Positions 48,801-63,560 of a DNA stretch of 64,000 nt are shown in pieces. The position numbers and the translations under genes were made by a program. The notes under the pieces were generated by a model. It did not search any database. It was not told the origin of the DNA and saw only the letters and a list, made by a program, of their open reading frames with translations. The DNA is taken from positions 1,521,687-1,585,686 of the forward strand of contig JACBWW010000048.1 in NCBI GenBank assembly GCA_020086605.1. Direction: 5' to 3'. Origin of the DNA: Lanius collurio. Its lineage: Eukaryota > Chordata > Aves > Passeriformes > Laniidae. How positions within the stretch are numbered: position 1 is the first letter of the stretch; each line of letters begins with the position of its first letter.

Positions 48801-50215
48801 AACGAACTTTTGACATTTGTGTTTGCCATGCAGGTGCCGAAAAAGTTTATTTTATGGAAAGAAAATCATCTTCATCAGACATGGTTCAAAAATCTGTCAT
48901 AAGTCATAAATCAGTCCAGGAGAGAGTGTGTTGCACTGTATAGACTCTTACAGTGTTATCCTGGAGAGGCACCATGATGTGCAAGGGCTGGTTGCCTTTC
49001 AAAAAAAAAAGAAAGAAAACATATAATTGTGTGGAAAGTAACCAGTTGAGAAAGATATCCGAGTGTTTTTATACTAATCTCTGTTGACTTTGTGAAGTCA
49101 GATGATTGTTTTGACCTTTGCAGAACAGATCAGAAGAGTGAACATACAGCAAAGAATTCCAGCTGGAAGGGCTGGCAGCGAAGTGGGGAGAGATTGAAAG
49201 GAGTGTTTGATTGGTAGAACACAAAGGTAGAAAACATTTGACAGTTACACAGCATGTTAGGGATTGAAAAAGACAAATGATAATGGGTTTAGGTGAAGGA
49301 AAACAGAAGGATGCAGTTAGTTAGAAAGGTTCAAAATAAGATATCTATGCCTTAAAGACAGCTTGCTCCAGATTTTTCAACCCTTTGAAATCCTGTCTCT
49401 GAAACTCTACAAAATGATGGTGCTTACCACTGGATCCACTAACTCTCCTCTCTGACTGTTTCATTCATATATTCAAGACTTCTTTGAGAATGTAAATATC
49501 TGAAGGATTAAGCTCTTAATATCTAAAGTACAACTAAGGTGAATATAACTATATGAATTTTATAGATGATGAGTAACATTAAACTCAGATGGAGGGGTGG
49601 GGTGAGGGGGTGTATCAGCAGTTTAGCTAGAAAAGTTAAAAAATACTCTTAACCTCAGCTCCAGACTATGGAGTTACTCTTTTCAGCAGCTGGATGTAGA
49701 AATGTGTTTCTCAAGAGCTTTTCAGGACATGTCAGCTCTGATGTAACTTATAGATTAGGCAACCTCACAACATAACTAAAAAAATACAGGAAGATTCTGT
49801 TCATTGTTTCATCTATTAATGATTACTTTCCACTACTGCAAGAGCACATTTTAATTTTTAACTGGATAGAGTGAGGTTACATTTTCTCCTTGAGCCTACT
49901 GTGTGTAAGTAGGTGTCCTTGTCATTGAAGGTGAGCTTGTCATTGGTGGCCCCCCTCCACCTCAAGTCATTGCAGAGATCTGAGCCCTCTAGGGCATGCT
50001 ACTGATTTAATCCTAAACTAGACATCTTCTTTAAAGGAATCAAATACCCAAAGTTACATGAAATTAACCTCATCCTGTGTATGAGTCTCTCATACACATA
50101 AAATTTCCAAGTGTCCCATTTTTGGGAATTGCATATGAAGGTGAACTTGAAACTCAAATCAGGTTTTCACAAGGAGTCTTTTGTGCAGAGGAGTCTTTTG
50201 AACTGGGCAAAACAT

Positions 50216-51140
50216 GTACTGAAATGGGCTGATGCTAGTTGGCCACCAGGTGCCCACCAATGCCACTGTATCACTTCCCTCCTCAGCTGGACAGGAGAGA
50301 GAAAATAAAAGATTTGTTGATGAAGATAAAGGTGGGGAGATCACTCAGCAATTAATGTCACAGTCAAAACAGACTCAGTTTGGGGAACAAATATCTCAAA
50401 TTATTACCAATCAAATCAGAGTATGATAATAAGAAACATACACAGATCTTAAAAACACCTATTCCCCACACCTCCCTTCATACAGGGCTTAACTTTACTT
50501 CTGATTTCTCTACCTCCTCCTCCAAAGTGACACAAGGGGACCAGGAATAAGGATTTTGGTCAGATGACACATCATATCTGCTGCTGCTTCCTGCACCGGG
50601 GGAGGATCCCTCACACTTTTCCACTGCTCCAGTGTGGGGCCACTCCCACAGGAGACAGCCCTCCTTGGACAGCCTGGGGCCTTCCCACAAGCAGCATTCC
50701 TTATGAACTGCTCCAGCATGAATCCCTTCGACAGGATGCAGTCCTTCAGGAACAGCCTGCTCCAGCACAGGGCCACTGCTGAAGTCCTGCCAGCAAACCT
50801 GCTCCTCTGTGGACCCTTTCTTCCAGCGCTCTTGCTGGGACCCTGCTCCAGTGCAGGCTTCCCATGTGATTAAAGCCTCCTTCAGCATCCACCTGCTCCA
50901 GAATGTCTGTGGGGCATTTCTCTCATGTATTTTCATTCCTCTCTCTAGGCTGCCATTGTGCTGGACTTTTTTCCCCCTTCTTAACTCTGGGGTAGCATCA
51001 GTGATCAGCTCAACCTTGGCCAGCCACAGGCCCATCCTGGAGCTGCCTGGCATTGGCACTGTTGGACACAGGGGAAGCATCTCATACAAGCCACCCCTGT
51101 AGCCCCCTGCTACCAAAACCTGGCTGTGCAAACACAGTAC
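50216..51140 (-). mobile_element. Solo LTR of an avian endogenous retrovirus
   Basis: A block of about 917 bp (50220-51136) is flanked by the 4-bp repeat GTAC (50216-50219 and 51137-51140). Read on the - strand it starts TGTGTTTGCACAGCC and ends in CA, the LTR end pattern. The sequence resembles a long LTR family I know from bird genomes, with GCTACCAAAACC and CAGCTGGACAGG-like blocks on the + strand. A 4-bp duplication is usual for gammaretrovirus-type elements. Inside are five perfect copies of CTGCTCCAG (50624, 50708, 50757, 50843, 50893), parts of a decayed internal repeat. No internal retroviral genes follow on either side, so it is the product of LTR-LTR recombination. A 224-codon frame on the - strand (50478-51152) lies within it and is not a gene. 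Family name and orientation are from memory of the pattern. Confidence 0.78.
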
Positions 51141-54100
51141 TTCTATCTCCATTAAAAATGCTGCTTGAGGAAATTTCTCTTTGTAAGCAATAAAAGGGAA
51201 ACAACTTTTAATTTTCAGAGTTGCATCCTCTCTTCACACCATCACTTACAATATCAGTGTTAAGGAAGCCCAGACCATGATTTAGATGTCTTGAGTTCAA
51301 GTGCTGCTGCCTGTGGTTGTTTTCTGATTGTATGTTGGCAGGAGCTCTTCACATTTTCTATGAAAATGTTACTGAAGTATTGTCCATTGTGGATAGATGA
51401 GGCCATTTCACCTTTCACCTCACATTTCTACTCGCTTTCCTATCAGGGGAGACATTGTTATGTCAATGAAAATGAGATACATTTTGACCACACTGTGTTA
51501 TTCTTGCCCTCAAAAGTGGATTCATGCTGCTAAAGTAAAGTACCAAACCAGAGGCCTCTTTAGTAAAACTATAATCTGAAAAGGGAGAATCAGTCATTGT
51601 TATTGCATTTATGGTGTGCTTATAATTGGTTCACTTGAAGTACAAGTAACTTTTTACCATTACCCTCATTAATTACACACTGACTTGTGACTGCTCCCAG
51701 GTCAGGCCTTTTATAGGGCCATAGCAAATTCTGTACTGAAACATTCATCTAGATAGTTCCCATGCTCTTTATTCCTACACTTGATATTTTATATCACATG
51801 GCACAACTGCCTTGTCTTTAAATCTAGTCTAATATTTAGCCACCAAGGTGGGTTCCTAGAGGAAAGAAAGAGTTGCATGGAGAGTACCAGTATGGATAAT
51901 GGGATTTTACAACAGGATGCCCCAATCACCAATCTATGGGACCTAAACCCACATTTTTTTGGTCTCATCCTCAGAGAGCGTAGTGTATTTAGAACTGCTC
52001 AGTGCCTCACTAAGGTTTTAGAGCAGCTGGTATCACTGGGAAATCCACAAAGGGGCCTCCTTCCACTATTGTTTTATTGAAAATAAAGAAAATGTTGCTA
52101 ATGGTAAATTAGTGAAATCCAGATATCTACTTTTATTTACTTCATCCTCAGAAAGTTTTAACATTGGATGATGAAGGTAAAATTTGTACTACACATTGAT
52201 ATTGGATACACCATGGATTTCTTCACATTTCAAGTCAGTTGAGAGTCACAGACACTCCCATACACTGGCTGTAAACCAGGAATAACTCATAAGGACAGAA
52301 AACAAAAACAAAACTGCCACCCTCAAAAAAGAAAGCAAGCAAAGAAATTATTTTATCTTATCTTTGGAATTTTTTTATTTATCATGAGATTCTTTAGGTT
52401 TTAAATGTACCATGCTTTGCATGTAATTACTCTAGACAATATATACACTGAAAACCATTTGCTGATTTTTTCTGAACTCTGAAATGTTTTATGCCATTTT
52501 ATCAAAATGAAGTAAAAAATAAAATCAATTTTTAAGAACTCCATATAACAAACAATCAATGTGTGAAAGCTAATAAAAAGCTTTAATGCTTGGACTATCA
52601 GCTTCCATGGTATCACACACACTTTTCTTTTATGGAAGCCAAAACTAGAGTTTTAATTTAAGCATTAACTCGAATGGATATTAATCTCTTGGGTACCATT
52701 TGGAAAGCAAGCTGGGAAGTGGAAGACAAGAACACAAGTGCAAGTATTGCATATTTATGGGGCAAACCACTACTTATTAGACCTCTTTGACCTTGTATAT
52801 AAAGATTTGAAAGAATATTGAAATAAAAGAGATGCTTTGCGATTTACAAAAGTTAAATGAACAAGAACGATCTAAAGCAAAAAACCTGCAAACACTCCAC
52901 AACCCCTCCCTAGACCTAAGAAAGCAATCACCAACCAATTATTTTTGGATTAAAAATGACCAACTGCATTGTTAAATTGACATTTGTTTCTACAGTCCCC
53001 AAGGTACGGATAGTTGTTTTGGTGAGTCCTAGGTATACACAGGATTCACTTATTTTCTGAACCATAGGTCAAAAAAATTACTTGGATTCAATTTTTATTC
53101 CATTAAGCCACAGGATATTTTCATACATCTTGCTGCGTGATTCTGGGTTTCAGAAATAATTTGCACAAAGAAAATGTCGGTGTTTTTTCAGCTTCATGGA
53201 AATAGAGGGCAATATAGAATTATGTGTTACCCAATTTGGAGTTAAGTATCCTTCAACAGGCAGAACAGTAAGATCTGGAAACACACTAGAGTTAATGGCA
53301 CAGCTTTTGTAGTTGTTTTTTAGTGGTTGTCAGAGTGTCTGGTTTGTTCTTCAGCAATACAACCAAAGATTTACATGATCAATGCTCATGTCTTTTTCCT
53401 CTCCTCACCTCTCTTTGCAGGTGTCCAAAGTGAATTGTCACAGCAATGACACTTTACTTTCTCCCTCCTCTCCCCCCAAATGATCTGAAAAATTAATCTA
53501 AAAAATTTATCTTATGGTACACACACAATAAAAAAAAAACTATAAAGTTATATCAGCTAAAATTTTAGCTTGCAGAGATCAGCTTGAGATTTTGTGAAGC
53601 AGCTAGACTTCTATTGACTTCTCTGTAGGAGCTGCAGCCTATTAATCTACCCATTCCAGGTGCTGGCAGTTAATGCATCTATGTCTTCTCCAAGACAGTG
53701 TTTGTTGGTTTCCTTTTTTTAGATGAAGCTGTTTGGGGTACAACACCTTTCCTATTACAAAATGGACACACTTTTTCTTTAGCCTTTTTTTTTTTACTGA
53801 TGTAAAAAGTTTAATTTCCCAGCCCCAAACTCTTTTTGCCAGGTGTCACAGATGTTTGACTGACACGATCTAGTCTTTTTTAACCTCTCACTGAGTAAGA
53901 AGTTCAGGTGGATGAAACAGAGCTTTTCTTCCACTGATGTGCCAAGGGCTGAGCAACTCAACTACAGAATGCTCCCAGGTTTAAATGCCAATGTTTAAAT
54001 AGCATCAAGTCACAGAGAATTACTTTATTAAGACATTAGTGTTTTTTAGGTAAACCCAAGTAATACAGTTATTTAAAAAAAAAGAAATTCATACAGTATT

Positions 54101-57100
54101 TTTTTCAAGAGACCTTCTCAAGTCACCCTAAATATAGTTGTAGATCTAAACCCAAACATCAGCTGAAAAATTTCAGTAAAGTCTCTGGGAAAATTTTGAC
54201 AGTTAAATTTTGTATCAAGCAGCGCTGCTGCCAGGAAATGTTGTCATTCCATCAAATCAGCAAGTTCTGGGCGAAATCTGTGCATTTCTGGGGTGTAACT
54301 GAAAATGTTGAACCTCCAATTTTTCACTGAAAAATAAAAACTGTCCGAGCAGTCTCTCTGTCATCTCCTGATGAGTTGGACAAATACCATTACATTTACA
54401 TAAGAGAAAAATGACATCTCCCAGCCTCTCTAGCTCCAGGGTGTATAACACAGCCCCCATTTTGTCTGTATTTCAGATGGAAGCATTTGCACTGCTGAAC
54501 AGAGGAGGTGGAGCTGATCCTCCTTTTACCCCAAGACAAACCTGCTGTACCATATGTTGTGGAGAAAGATGATTGTGCCACTCCTGCTGAGGGCTGAAGG
54601 TGGTGCCATCACCTCCTCATTTCACAGAGGTGACCTGTTGAAAGTGCATGGAACCTGAATGAGCCACCAGACACAATTATGACAGACTAAGGTCGCTATG
54701 GAAAGGGAGTTGGTGGAGTGAGAAGAGCCCACAAATGGTCCTTGGGCCACCTCTCTGAGTCACAGAGGGCACCACATCTCTCTAGGTCATCCTGAGTCAT
54801 CAAAGGATGTTTCCATTCTCACAAGGAATGCTCACCTGATAACACAGCTTCTGCAGCCAAGTAGTTTTTAGTCCTTGTAAACCAACAGGTTTATGATAGG
54901 TAAGGGGAAAAATAGGGTAGTCTACATTCTTCCCATTTCAACCTAGTGAGTATTTTTATCCATGTATTTAACCCTAAATAGTAGGGGATAAGACTATTAG
55001 AAATAGCCAATGGAAAAAGAAATGAGGGACGAAAAACTTCCAGAGGGAAAAAAGCAGTAATACATGTTTCATGTCAAAGACATTAAACCATAACACACAC
55101 AAAAAATGTAGCAAAACACTACAAGCATTGTTTCTACAAGAGCAGAAAAATTAAGTGGTGCAGATATTCAGCTACAGCCACTGTTTTCTATTAGAAAATG
55201 TGGTTTGTATAATGTCTACACAAAAATAACATCACAGAATTATAATCATTATGTAAAACATGTAGACATGGCTCTGGAAGGTTAAATATTCTGAGTGGAA
55301 ATCAAATCCTTTCAGATACCAGGGGAAAAAAAATGATTTTGCATAGCCCTTCCTGAAACTTGTGTTACAATGATTGTAATTTGCTCACCACATGTAGTTT
55401 TGCATGCAAAATAAGTACATTAAAGGAATTTTGAGCCCCTTGATTTTAAGCAGAAATCAAAATGGAATGAATGAAAAGTCAGATTCCGCAGCAATATTCT
55501 CATATATTACACGTATATAGCAGTTAAGGAGAATGATATAATTGAACTTAAGTAATCTGAAGAAAGGTTGGAAAGATTCTGCATCAGAGAGCAAATTCTC
55601 AGAAGGAGTGAATGTGGTTTTTTTTTTTAGAAATAAAACAAACCAAACCTCCCAAAAGCAGAGGACACAGAATAACCAATCAACTAGGCTGTGCAGGAGC
55701 ATCTGAAAAGCACCTGTGTATACTATATTATGAGCAATTCAGTCAGGAGATGAAAAAGCAAACTGTAACAAAACATATACAACAACTGTCAGAGCACACA
55801 GCAACAGAAACAGAACAGATCTGTTGATCATCCTTTCCAGCTCAGCTGAAATTTCAAGTCACCGCCGCTGCATACCCTTTATGAAGGCTGAAAAATTGTG
55901 TGGAAATACTGAAGTGAGAACGAAAAAAAGAATATGTTGGCATTAGAAGAGACACAAAGAAAAGTCATCGGGAAACTTCTGATTTGATGGATACCACTGA
56001 ACTCAGTGGGAAGAACATACTCTAGAAACAAGGCTCAGTCTCTGGTGGTAAAACATGAAGACCTGAGGTCATCAAAGGAGTATTTTTATTACGAGCTCAA
56101 CAGAAGATGAATACCATGCCACAGCACTTTGAAGTCATCTCAGTAAAACACAGTGTATTGAACCAAAATTTTTAAAATACTAGTTTTATGCCACGTTCAC
56201 TGCCCAGGAATAAATAGCATTAATATTGCCATGACAGTTACAAAGTACTTTCACTGCAGCATTTACTAGAGTACTGACAGAAGTCCAGATGGAGATAACT
56301 TGAGATCTTTCAATCCCCTGGTCCTTAGGTATTCTTAGAAGGATGTGAATGAAATTAATTTTCTCTCCCTTCTGCACCCCTGTGAGAAGCTTGGCAGGCT
56401 CTGGATTGAAGTTTAATAATGATTACTTAAAGTTAGTATGATACATGAAAAAAACATGAAACAACATGTTTTGCTACACCTTGAGGTACCTGAAATGAGA
56501 ACTTGTGCTATTTACAGGAAATCTGAGACAAAACTATTTAGAAAAAGGAATAAAAATTCCTAATTTTAGGCATACACTGAAGTATTGATTCAGCACAATA
56601 TTGACACACTGAAACCTTTTTCTTAACACAGGCAAACTAAAGCACAAGCTTAAAGTTAGATTCAGCAAAGAAACTACATGGAAACCCAAGTACTCAACCC
56701 AAACTGTGCAGGAGTGACAAACCCATTGCAAGTCAGCCTATCACATTAGGCACCATAGCACATCATCACAGATGAGCAAGTGTGTGTTGTATGTTCTGCT
56801 GAGAAGATGATGTTTCTGTGGCTTGTACCCACCACTCCTTCAGGCTTGTCAGTATTTCTCTCTTCCCTGTGCATCTCTCTTTATAATAAAACTCCAGCAA
56901 GCAAATGAGAATGGCCTAAGAAATAGAATGACATCAGGCAATCAAAATAGCACAGCCAGGACAAAGAAAAAGCCCAGAGCTACAGTGCTGTTCCATGAGG
57001 CAAAGTAAAAATTACCAAGGAAATTTAGTAATGGCAACAACCCAGTGCTGCCTTGTTCCATAGCATTCACCCTCTGTTCTTAAGTACCCTTCTGCAGAAA

Positions 57101-60100
57101 AATACTCAACACACTTTCTCTTTTAAGTGTTCCCTTTTTTGCAGACTGCCTATTCTTAACACACTTTCCGATTATTTTGGGGATTAAATTTTGTATATAT
57201 GTAGCACTTACACTCTCTACTACCCCTCATGGTTCTAGACCATGTAGAGGAATTCTTCTGTTCATCTCTCATTGTACACATTAGCTTCAGTTTAGTATGA
57301 TTAGTCTGAAGAGACACTTGCAGTATTGCTGGCTGGCAGAGTGGAAAATACCTTTTATGGCCTAATGCACCAATGTGTATATAACCCTTTACCCTAATGC
57401 TTCTTGTTTGTTTCTTTTTATAGTTATTTGTGTGATTATATAATTAGCTGACCTAGTTTATTACATTTGTTCCATCATTTTCTCCTGGATCAGAACAAGA
57501 TCAGAAATAACAGGGAAAGAAAAGAAGCTTCTGTTTCCATATACAGAGACTCGAAATTTTCTCTGTGTTAGATTTTTGTAAAGAAGGTGCTGCAGGAGAA
57601 AAGACATTCTTATAGGAGATATAAGACTGAAATATTCTTCATTTGATGGAGAATAGATATTTCCCCTCTTTCCTGGAAATTTTGACTCCAAAGGGAGAAA
57701 GTGATATTTTAGTCCAAAATAATATACACATTATTTGAGGTTCTGAGGAAAACTGGAAGCTCTTAAAAACTCACGTGACTGAGGCTCTAATGTAGCAGTT
57801 AATGAAAAGCTATAGAAAGTACACTGTTTACAAACACTCATTTATCTAGCTCCATTCCTACTTTACAGCAAAAATAATTGTGATGGAAATTATACCATAC
57901 ATCTGAATATTTTTCCTTGTCAGCCAATACCCTGTTATTTTGATCATTTCTTATTTTTCCACTATTTATTCCTCGCGTGTCTGTTCAGCATGCAGTACTA
58001 GTTTGATCAGTAGGAGCTACCATACCTTAAATGCCAACCATACAGAAGAATCTTAAAATGGACAATTAGGAAATAATCTGTCCTTGAGGAATTTAGCTCC
58101 CTAATTCTCTATTAGTGGCAGTCTGATCCAGAAATGTTTTCATTCCTTCAGCCTAAGCAAATCACTTTCCCATTCTGCAAGCTTTCCACTGTGTTTGAAG
58201 CCAACATTACAAAGTATAGCTGTTTTGGAAGCAGAAGACTTGTAAAATGTGAAATTAGAATTTTGTTGTATTTTTTGTATAGCATTTTGCAAAATTATAC
58301 AAGTGCATCCTCTGTAAGATATTTTATACCCTTGAATTTTCTTCCCACAGAAAGGAAATCACATTTCACACTCTGCGGCTTTCTAGAATAATTGTTATGT
58401 AAGTGAATTGTGAACTCTTACTAAAATTCTCCAGAAAGTTTATCTAAAAGTCTTTAAAAAAAACACTTAAAGGATGGGAAATACTTCTGTATGAAGTGCT
58501 AAATATTCACTTTAGTAATCTCTCCTGTGCAGAGAAAATTCAGTTGCCACTTTTCTCAAAGGAAATGGATTCTTCTAGCATTAACTTGAAGAAGGAAAAA
58601 AAAAATCATTCCCCCTTCCTCTCTAGATAATTTAAGCAAGATCTGGCTACAGTTCCAGCCCTACAGTGCTTTCCTTTATAAAATGCATGCATTTATCAGG
58701 TTTATTCTGCTATGGACCTAAAACTGCTGGATGAAGGTAGGTAAGTTACTTGTCCAAACATCTGTTGCTGAAAAAGCAAATGAAATGAAATTCCTTTTGG
58801 ACCTACAAGGAACAAATGAACTTGTTTCAAAAAAACAGAGCACAGGGCACAGGTTTCTGTGACTGCCTTGTCTGCTGCAGTACTAACCCAAGCCACACTT
58901 TACATGAATACCAGCGCTTAAGATCTGGGGCCTCTACCACTGCAGGAGAAAAAACGCAGTTAAAGCAAAAGCAAACACAACTTCCTAAAAATGACTTAAG
59001 ACCCAACTCTATCCCAAGCAGAAAATAAAAACAAAACAATCTTTGTCACATGTTTTATACATTATATCAATCTTATAGATGTTTTAAAACAAAAGACTGA
59101 ATTATTGTATGAGTAAAAGGTTACCTGGGTTTAAATTTTCATGGGGAACTGCAAGAGAGATATTCTGAGGACTCCACACATTTACCTGGAGGCATCACAT
59201 GTTAGAAACATGATTGGAGCTATAAAAGCAGCTGATGGGAGAACCTTCAGAAATGCACAGAGAGGCTAGAGTACACTGTTAGCCCTTGTTGGCAATATAA
59301 TGCTGCTGCAGATCTACTGTGGCTGCTGTGTCAGCTTGTGCTGCTCCACCTTGACAAATTGTTTGAAACCTTGTATATAATTAAGTTGTATTTTCATTTT
59401 AGCACCCTACTATCATGCGCCAACCTATTATGCTTTAGGTTTGCAATAAAATATACAAATCTATTATGCATAGTAAGAAGCAGAATGCAGGAGTATAATA
59501 TTACTACCTGTCTTGCTCTTTGCTCCTTATTTGCTACCATCTTTTGACAGGTATTTGTCTTGCTGTGTAAAGTATCTACTGTCTCTGGGTATTAAATCCA
59601 TAGATGACTAATGAATAAATAGTAGTTATACATAGACTTCACTTCCACTTGACACCAGTTTGTAAGTTTATTCACAGTAAATATAAAGTTTCAGTGTAGT
59701 TTAAGAGGTGTACCAGTGATGAGATAGCAAAGAATATCATTTCCATCACCCATATGTAAACAATAAGTTGTTGTTGCTTTCAAGATGCATTCCAAAAGCT
59801 TACCTTGCCCATTGTATGCCAATGGTTGTCCTACCAGAAGCCACTGATGGCTGTAGGAGCTTTCAGATTTGGAATATAGTACATTTTTCATCACGTCACA
59901 CTTCTTTTAGAAGGGGGTGTATTTCAAAAAAAAGACAAGGGAAATGTAAATAAGAATCTTGGCTAAATTCAGAATTGATTTTGTCCTGCCAGTGTTTAGC
60001 ACTTATTCCCTGACCTCTTTTGAAAATGTCTATCGTAACTTGTAATCCTTGGAGGGTGCAAAAACTCAACTCTGCTTTAGGAATGGAGTCCAAGGTATTG

Positions 60101-63100
60101 TTGGAGACTACAACATCTGTTCCTGCTGTGAAGGTAACTTCTTTCAGCAATTGCAGGCATTTAGCAGCTGTTCCAATTCATCCTACAGTTACAGTGGCTT
60201 CTCCATGCCCTCCCAACTTTAGGGAAAAGGGAAGTAGTTTTGACATACTTTGTTTTTTTCTAATGTTTTGCAGCCTCTGAGGAACATGCAAACCACATCT
60301 GATAAATAATCCTTAAGAAGCCAATGACTTTAAATTCCATGGCTATAAGTCATTCTGTACCTGCAAGTCTTCTTGTAACTCATATCAAACTCAGGAATGA
60401 ACTAATCCAGTAAACAAATCTTTCCTGCTATAAACGTAAGAAGTTGTACTAGACTTCAGGCATCTTGTATCTAATTTAATTGCTGCTGAGCAATAAACAC
60501 TTCTATTTTTTTCAAACAAAATGCTTCCATTTACACCTATTGCAAAGACTGATTTAATGTTAGGTTTTTGTGTTTTTTTCCTGTAGTTTGCTCCCATTGG
60601 CTATTGAAGTTTGTAAAAAAGAAATGCAGAAGTCTTCTCCATCTCTTTTCATTTTATGGCTAACCATGGCTACCACAAGGCTAGAATGTAATTTTATTAA
60701 CAGTAATGTAATTCATCAGCTACTCCTATGTATATATGTGTCACTGAAAAAAATCAAATTTCCAATAGTCTTTCAAACTTCTCCTATCTGCACAATTTTA
60801 CTGTCACAGATTCAGCTGCCTGATCACTCTAGCAGGTCTCTAGTTATCAATTTAAATTTTTAGAGCATTTATCAAAGAGGGACTTCTGGAACTATTACCT
60901 TAATATTTCCCAATATAAATTGAAGCCTAAGAATGTAAAATAAGTATATTTTTCATTGAGCCCCTTAAGTAGGGCTTTACTGGCAGATGATATTTTATAT
61001 TATGTTGTAGTGCAATTGATGCTATTAAGACTGGTTTAGGAAGCAAATTAAAGAAGACAAAAAGAACTGAGAAAATGCATCTAAGGAGCTGGGAGTTCAT
61101 CTAACTGCATGACATCTTCTCTTTTCAGAAGATACTGCTATTGACAGCTTTGCCTTAGCAGTATGTTGGAAAGAAACCCTTTGCAAACCTAGGGCAAAGC
61201 TGCATTGATCTCTGAGAGCCCTGTAAGTCAGGCTGGGTGCGAGGGGAGAGGAAGGGGGAGTGGACAGGGCAGGGTGGGCAGAACTTTCCTGCAAAAGCAG
61301 AGCAGCAACGTAACTGCTAAGCACAGAGCAAGTTTTCATGGATGAAGTGATCTCTCTTGTACATTCAGTGTACATGTCTAATGTATAAACAGCAGGTTTT
61401 TATGCTACAGAAATCTTGGAAGTTTTCCCAAGAGTTGCTAAGAATGGTAAACAGCAAATCCCTTTATTGGCTGTTTACTTGCTCTCAGTATCATCATATA
61501 TACTTTCCCTGGTAAATATTAGAAGACATGCTGGTATCAGACCCTGTGGAAGCTATTTACACTAGGATTTCTAAATACTGAAATATTTTAATTTTACCAG
61601 TCTGGATTTTTCCCCTCCTTCCTGTATTTACTGACCCATGTTTTCTCAGAAGGCTTTTCTGCATTACAGGCCTTGTAAGCTTATAAGAGCAAGCAAATGC
61701 CAAACAAAATTCAGTGATTGGTGAACTAGGATGCTGAAACTCATGGAAAGTACTTAGGTTCAAAGAAGGTAGTATTTGAGATGAACAGCATGGCATCTCC
61801 CAAAATGTGGGAATGATTGATTGAAATATGCCATCTTCTACACTGGACACATGCATGAAGAAAATGATAAAATAAGGCTGTGAATTATAGAATGGAGAGT
61901 CCTGATAGCCACTGGATTACAGACAAAATCTTAATCCCACCTGAACAAATGAAAAGTAAAATTTAGCTTTACCCCCTTTCTCAACTTTTATTTCATTTCC
62001 TTTTGTTTTCTTTACAGATGGATACTCCAGCTCAAAATGTTCCCTTAAAATCAGAGAAATAGCTTGATTAAGAGGCCATTTAAAATTGTTTCTGCTGCTG
62101 ATAAAAACTCACCTTAAACCACTCTCACTGTTGCACACTTAGTTAGAATTTTTAGTCTTTCTTTAATTGCTGTGGGATCCCATATAGCCAGTCTTTAATG
62201 CACTGGGGTTAAACAGCAGATTTTTCTGCTTTAGCCTGGGCTTTGGGGTCACAGTACATTGTGAAGAAGATATAATTACAAAATATGTCCAGGTGGGTTC
62301 TTTTACTACTCTAACCAGTAGAAAATACAACTTTACATAACCTTCTGAAAAGAAACTTTTGTTTAAAATCAGTAATATCGATACAAAAGAACAAGTGAAA
62401 ATTGAATTTAAAATCATCTGTACGTTTATTTAAGTTACTTACATGGTTAGTTAAGTTTCTTCTGTCCCAGGCTCTATGGTGTGGAATTTGATTTTCAGTT
62501 TCTTTCATCTCCATAGCACTATTGATGCTTCCTTTCAACTATCTGGAATCACCAAGAAAGTATACAATAAATTGAGCTTTTCTGGTGTTGTGACCTCTGG
62601 ATAAGCCTGGGAGGTGAAGCACTCTTGAGAGCTATCAAACATGCCTAAGGATATACAAAATCTGGCCATGAAAAATTAATGGGTCCTGCATGACCACCTT
62701 AGCCTGCATTTTTTTAACACTGACAGCTGCATCTACCCACCAGATGCAATATTGCAGTACCAACTACCTACTCAAGAAAAATTCTGGATTTTCTAGGAGG
62801 AGTTGCAGAACTCTTATCGCATCTTGTTTACCAGTAAGGTATTGACTCACTAAGCTTTTCTATGAAAAATCAATTTGATGTGTAATACTTTCTACATATT
62901 GCATTCCAATATTTTTAGAGGAAAGCTTCACGAGTCTCTGATGCATTATTTGGCTGTCTTACATCTTATTAATATTATTACTACAGCAGTTTTAGCAGCA
63001 AGAGTTCATAGAAAATTCCTTATCAATTACTTTTAAAGCATAAGAACAACAAACTAATTGTGGGAGACAAATTGGGCTAAAACATTTCACATCTGGGACA

Positions 63101-63560
63101 CTGGATTAAAGATTGGAGGAAACTGCTGTTCTCCAGAGGGGCAACTAAGGACTAGGAAAGTTAGAGGTGTGTGAAAAAGTGTGACTTTAATTCTACACCT
63201 AAACTCCCTTAAAAACTCTCATTTCAACAGTGGAGGGAAAAAAAATAACTTAATTCGATGTATTGTTAAAGCTTGTTGTTGTGTTTGATCAAATACTAAA
63301 TGCAATCATCTTGCAGCAATGGCCATTGGACAGTTTTTGCAATTTCCTGAGCTCTTCCTCACTTGCCTTCCAGATCCCTTATTCAAGTCCCTTAGTCAAG
63401 TCTAAACTTGTCTGGCTGCTCAGGGACTATGAGTGCAGGGTGAGGTGCGGGAACTCAGCACTTCTGTACAACAACTCATTATGATTACAGAGAAGCTTTA
63501 AAACTCTCTAAAATATGCATCACCTCTTTGGGCATCATGTGGGAATGCACACATGTTCCA
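51141..63560. other. Long non-coding stretch, no gene recognised
   Basis: About 12 kb of AT-rich DNA. The only frames that look slightly protein-like are on the - strand at 59896-60150 and 60391-60597, which I cannot identify (see findings). Short A and T runs occur throughout. No RNA gene or mobile element is convincing. Confidence 0.45.

Larger units (their letters stand above)
44093..50215. other. Non-coding stretch with simple repeats
   Basis: AT-rich DNA without a recognised gene. It holds a GAT repeat (46933-46957), an A/CA-rich tract (48096-48168), a perfect AATG repeat (48777-48800) and a G-rich run at 49591-49610. Open frames are short and unremarkable. Confidence 0.5.

Noticed and set aside
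50478..51152. 224-codon frame on the - strand
   Set aside because: It lies almost wholly within the solo LTR and reads its internal repeats. It has no retroviral or host protein motif.
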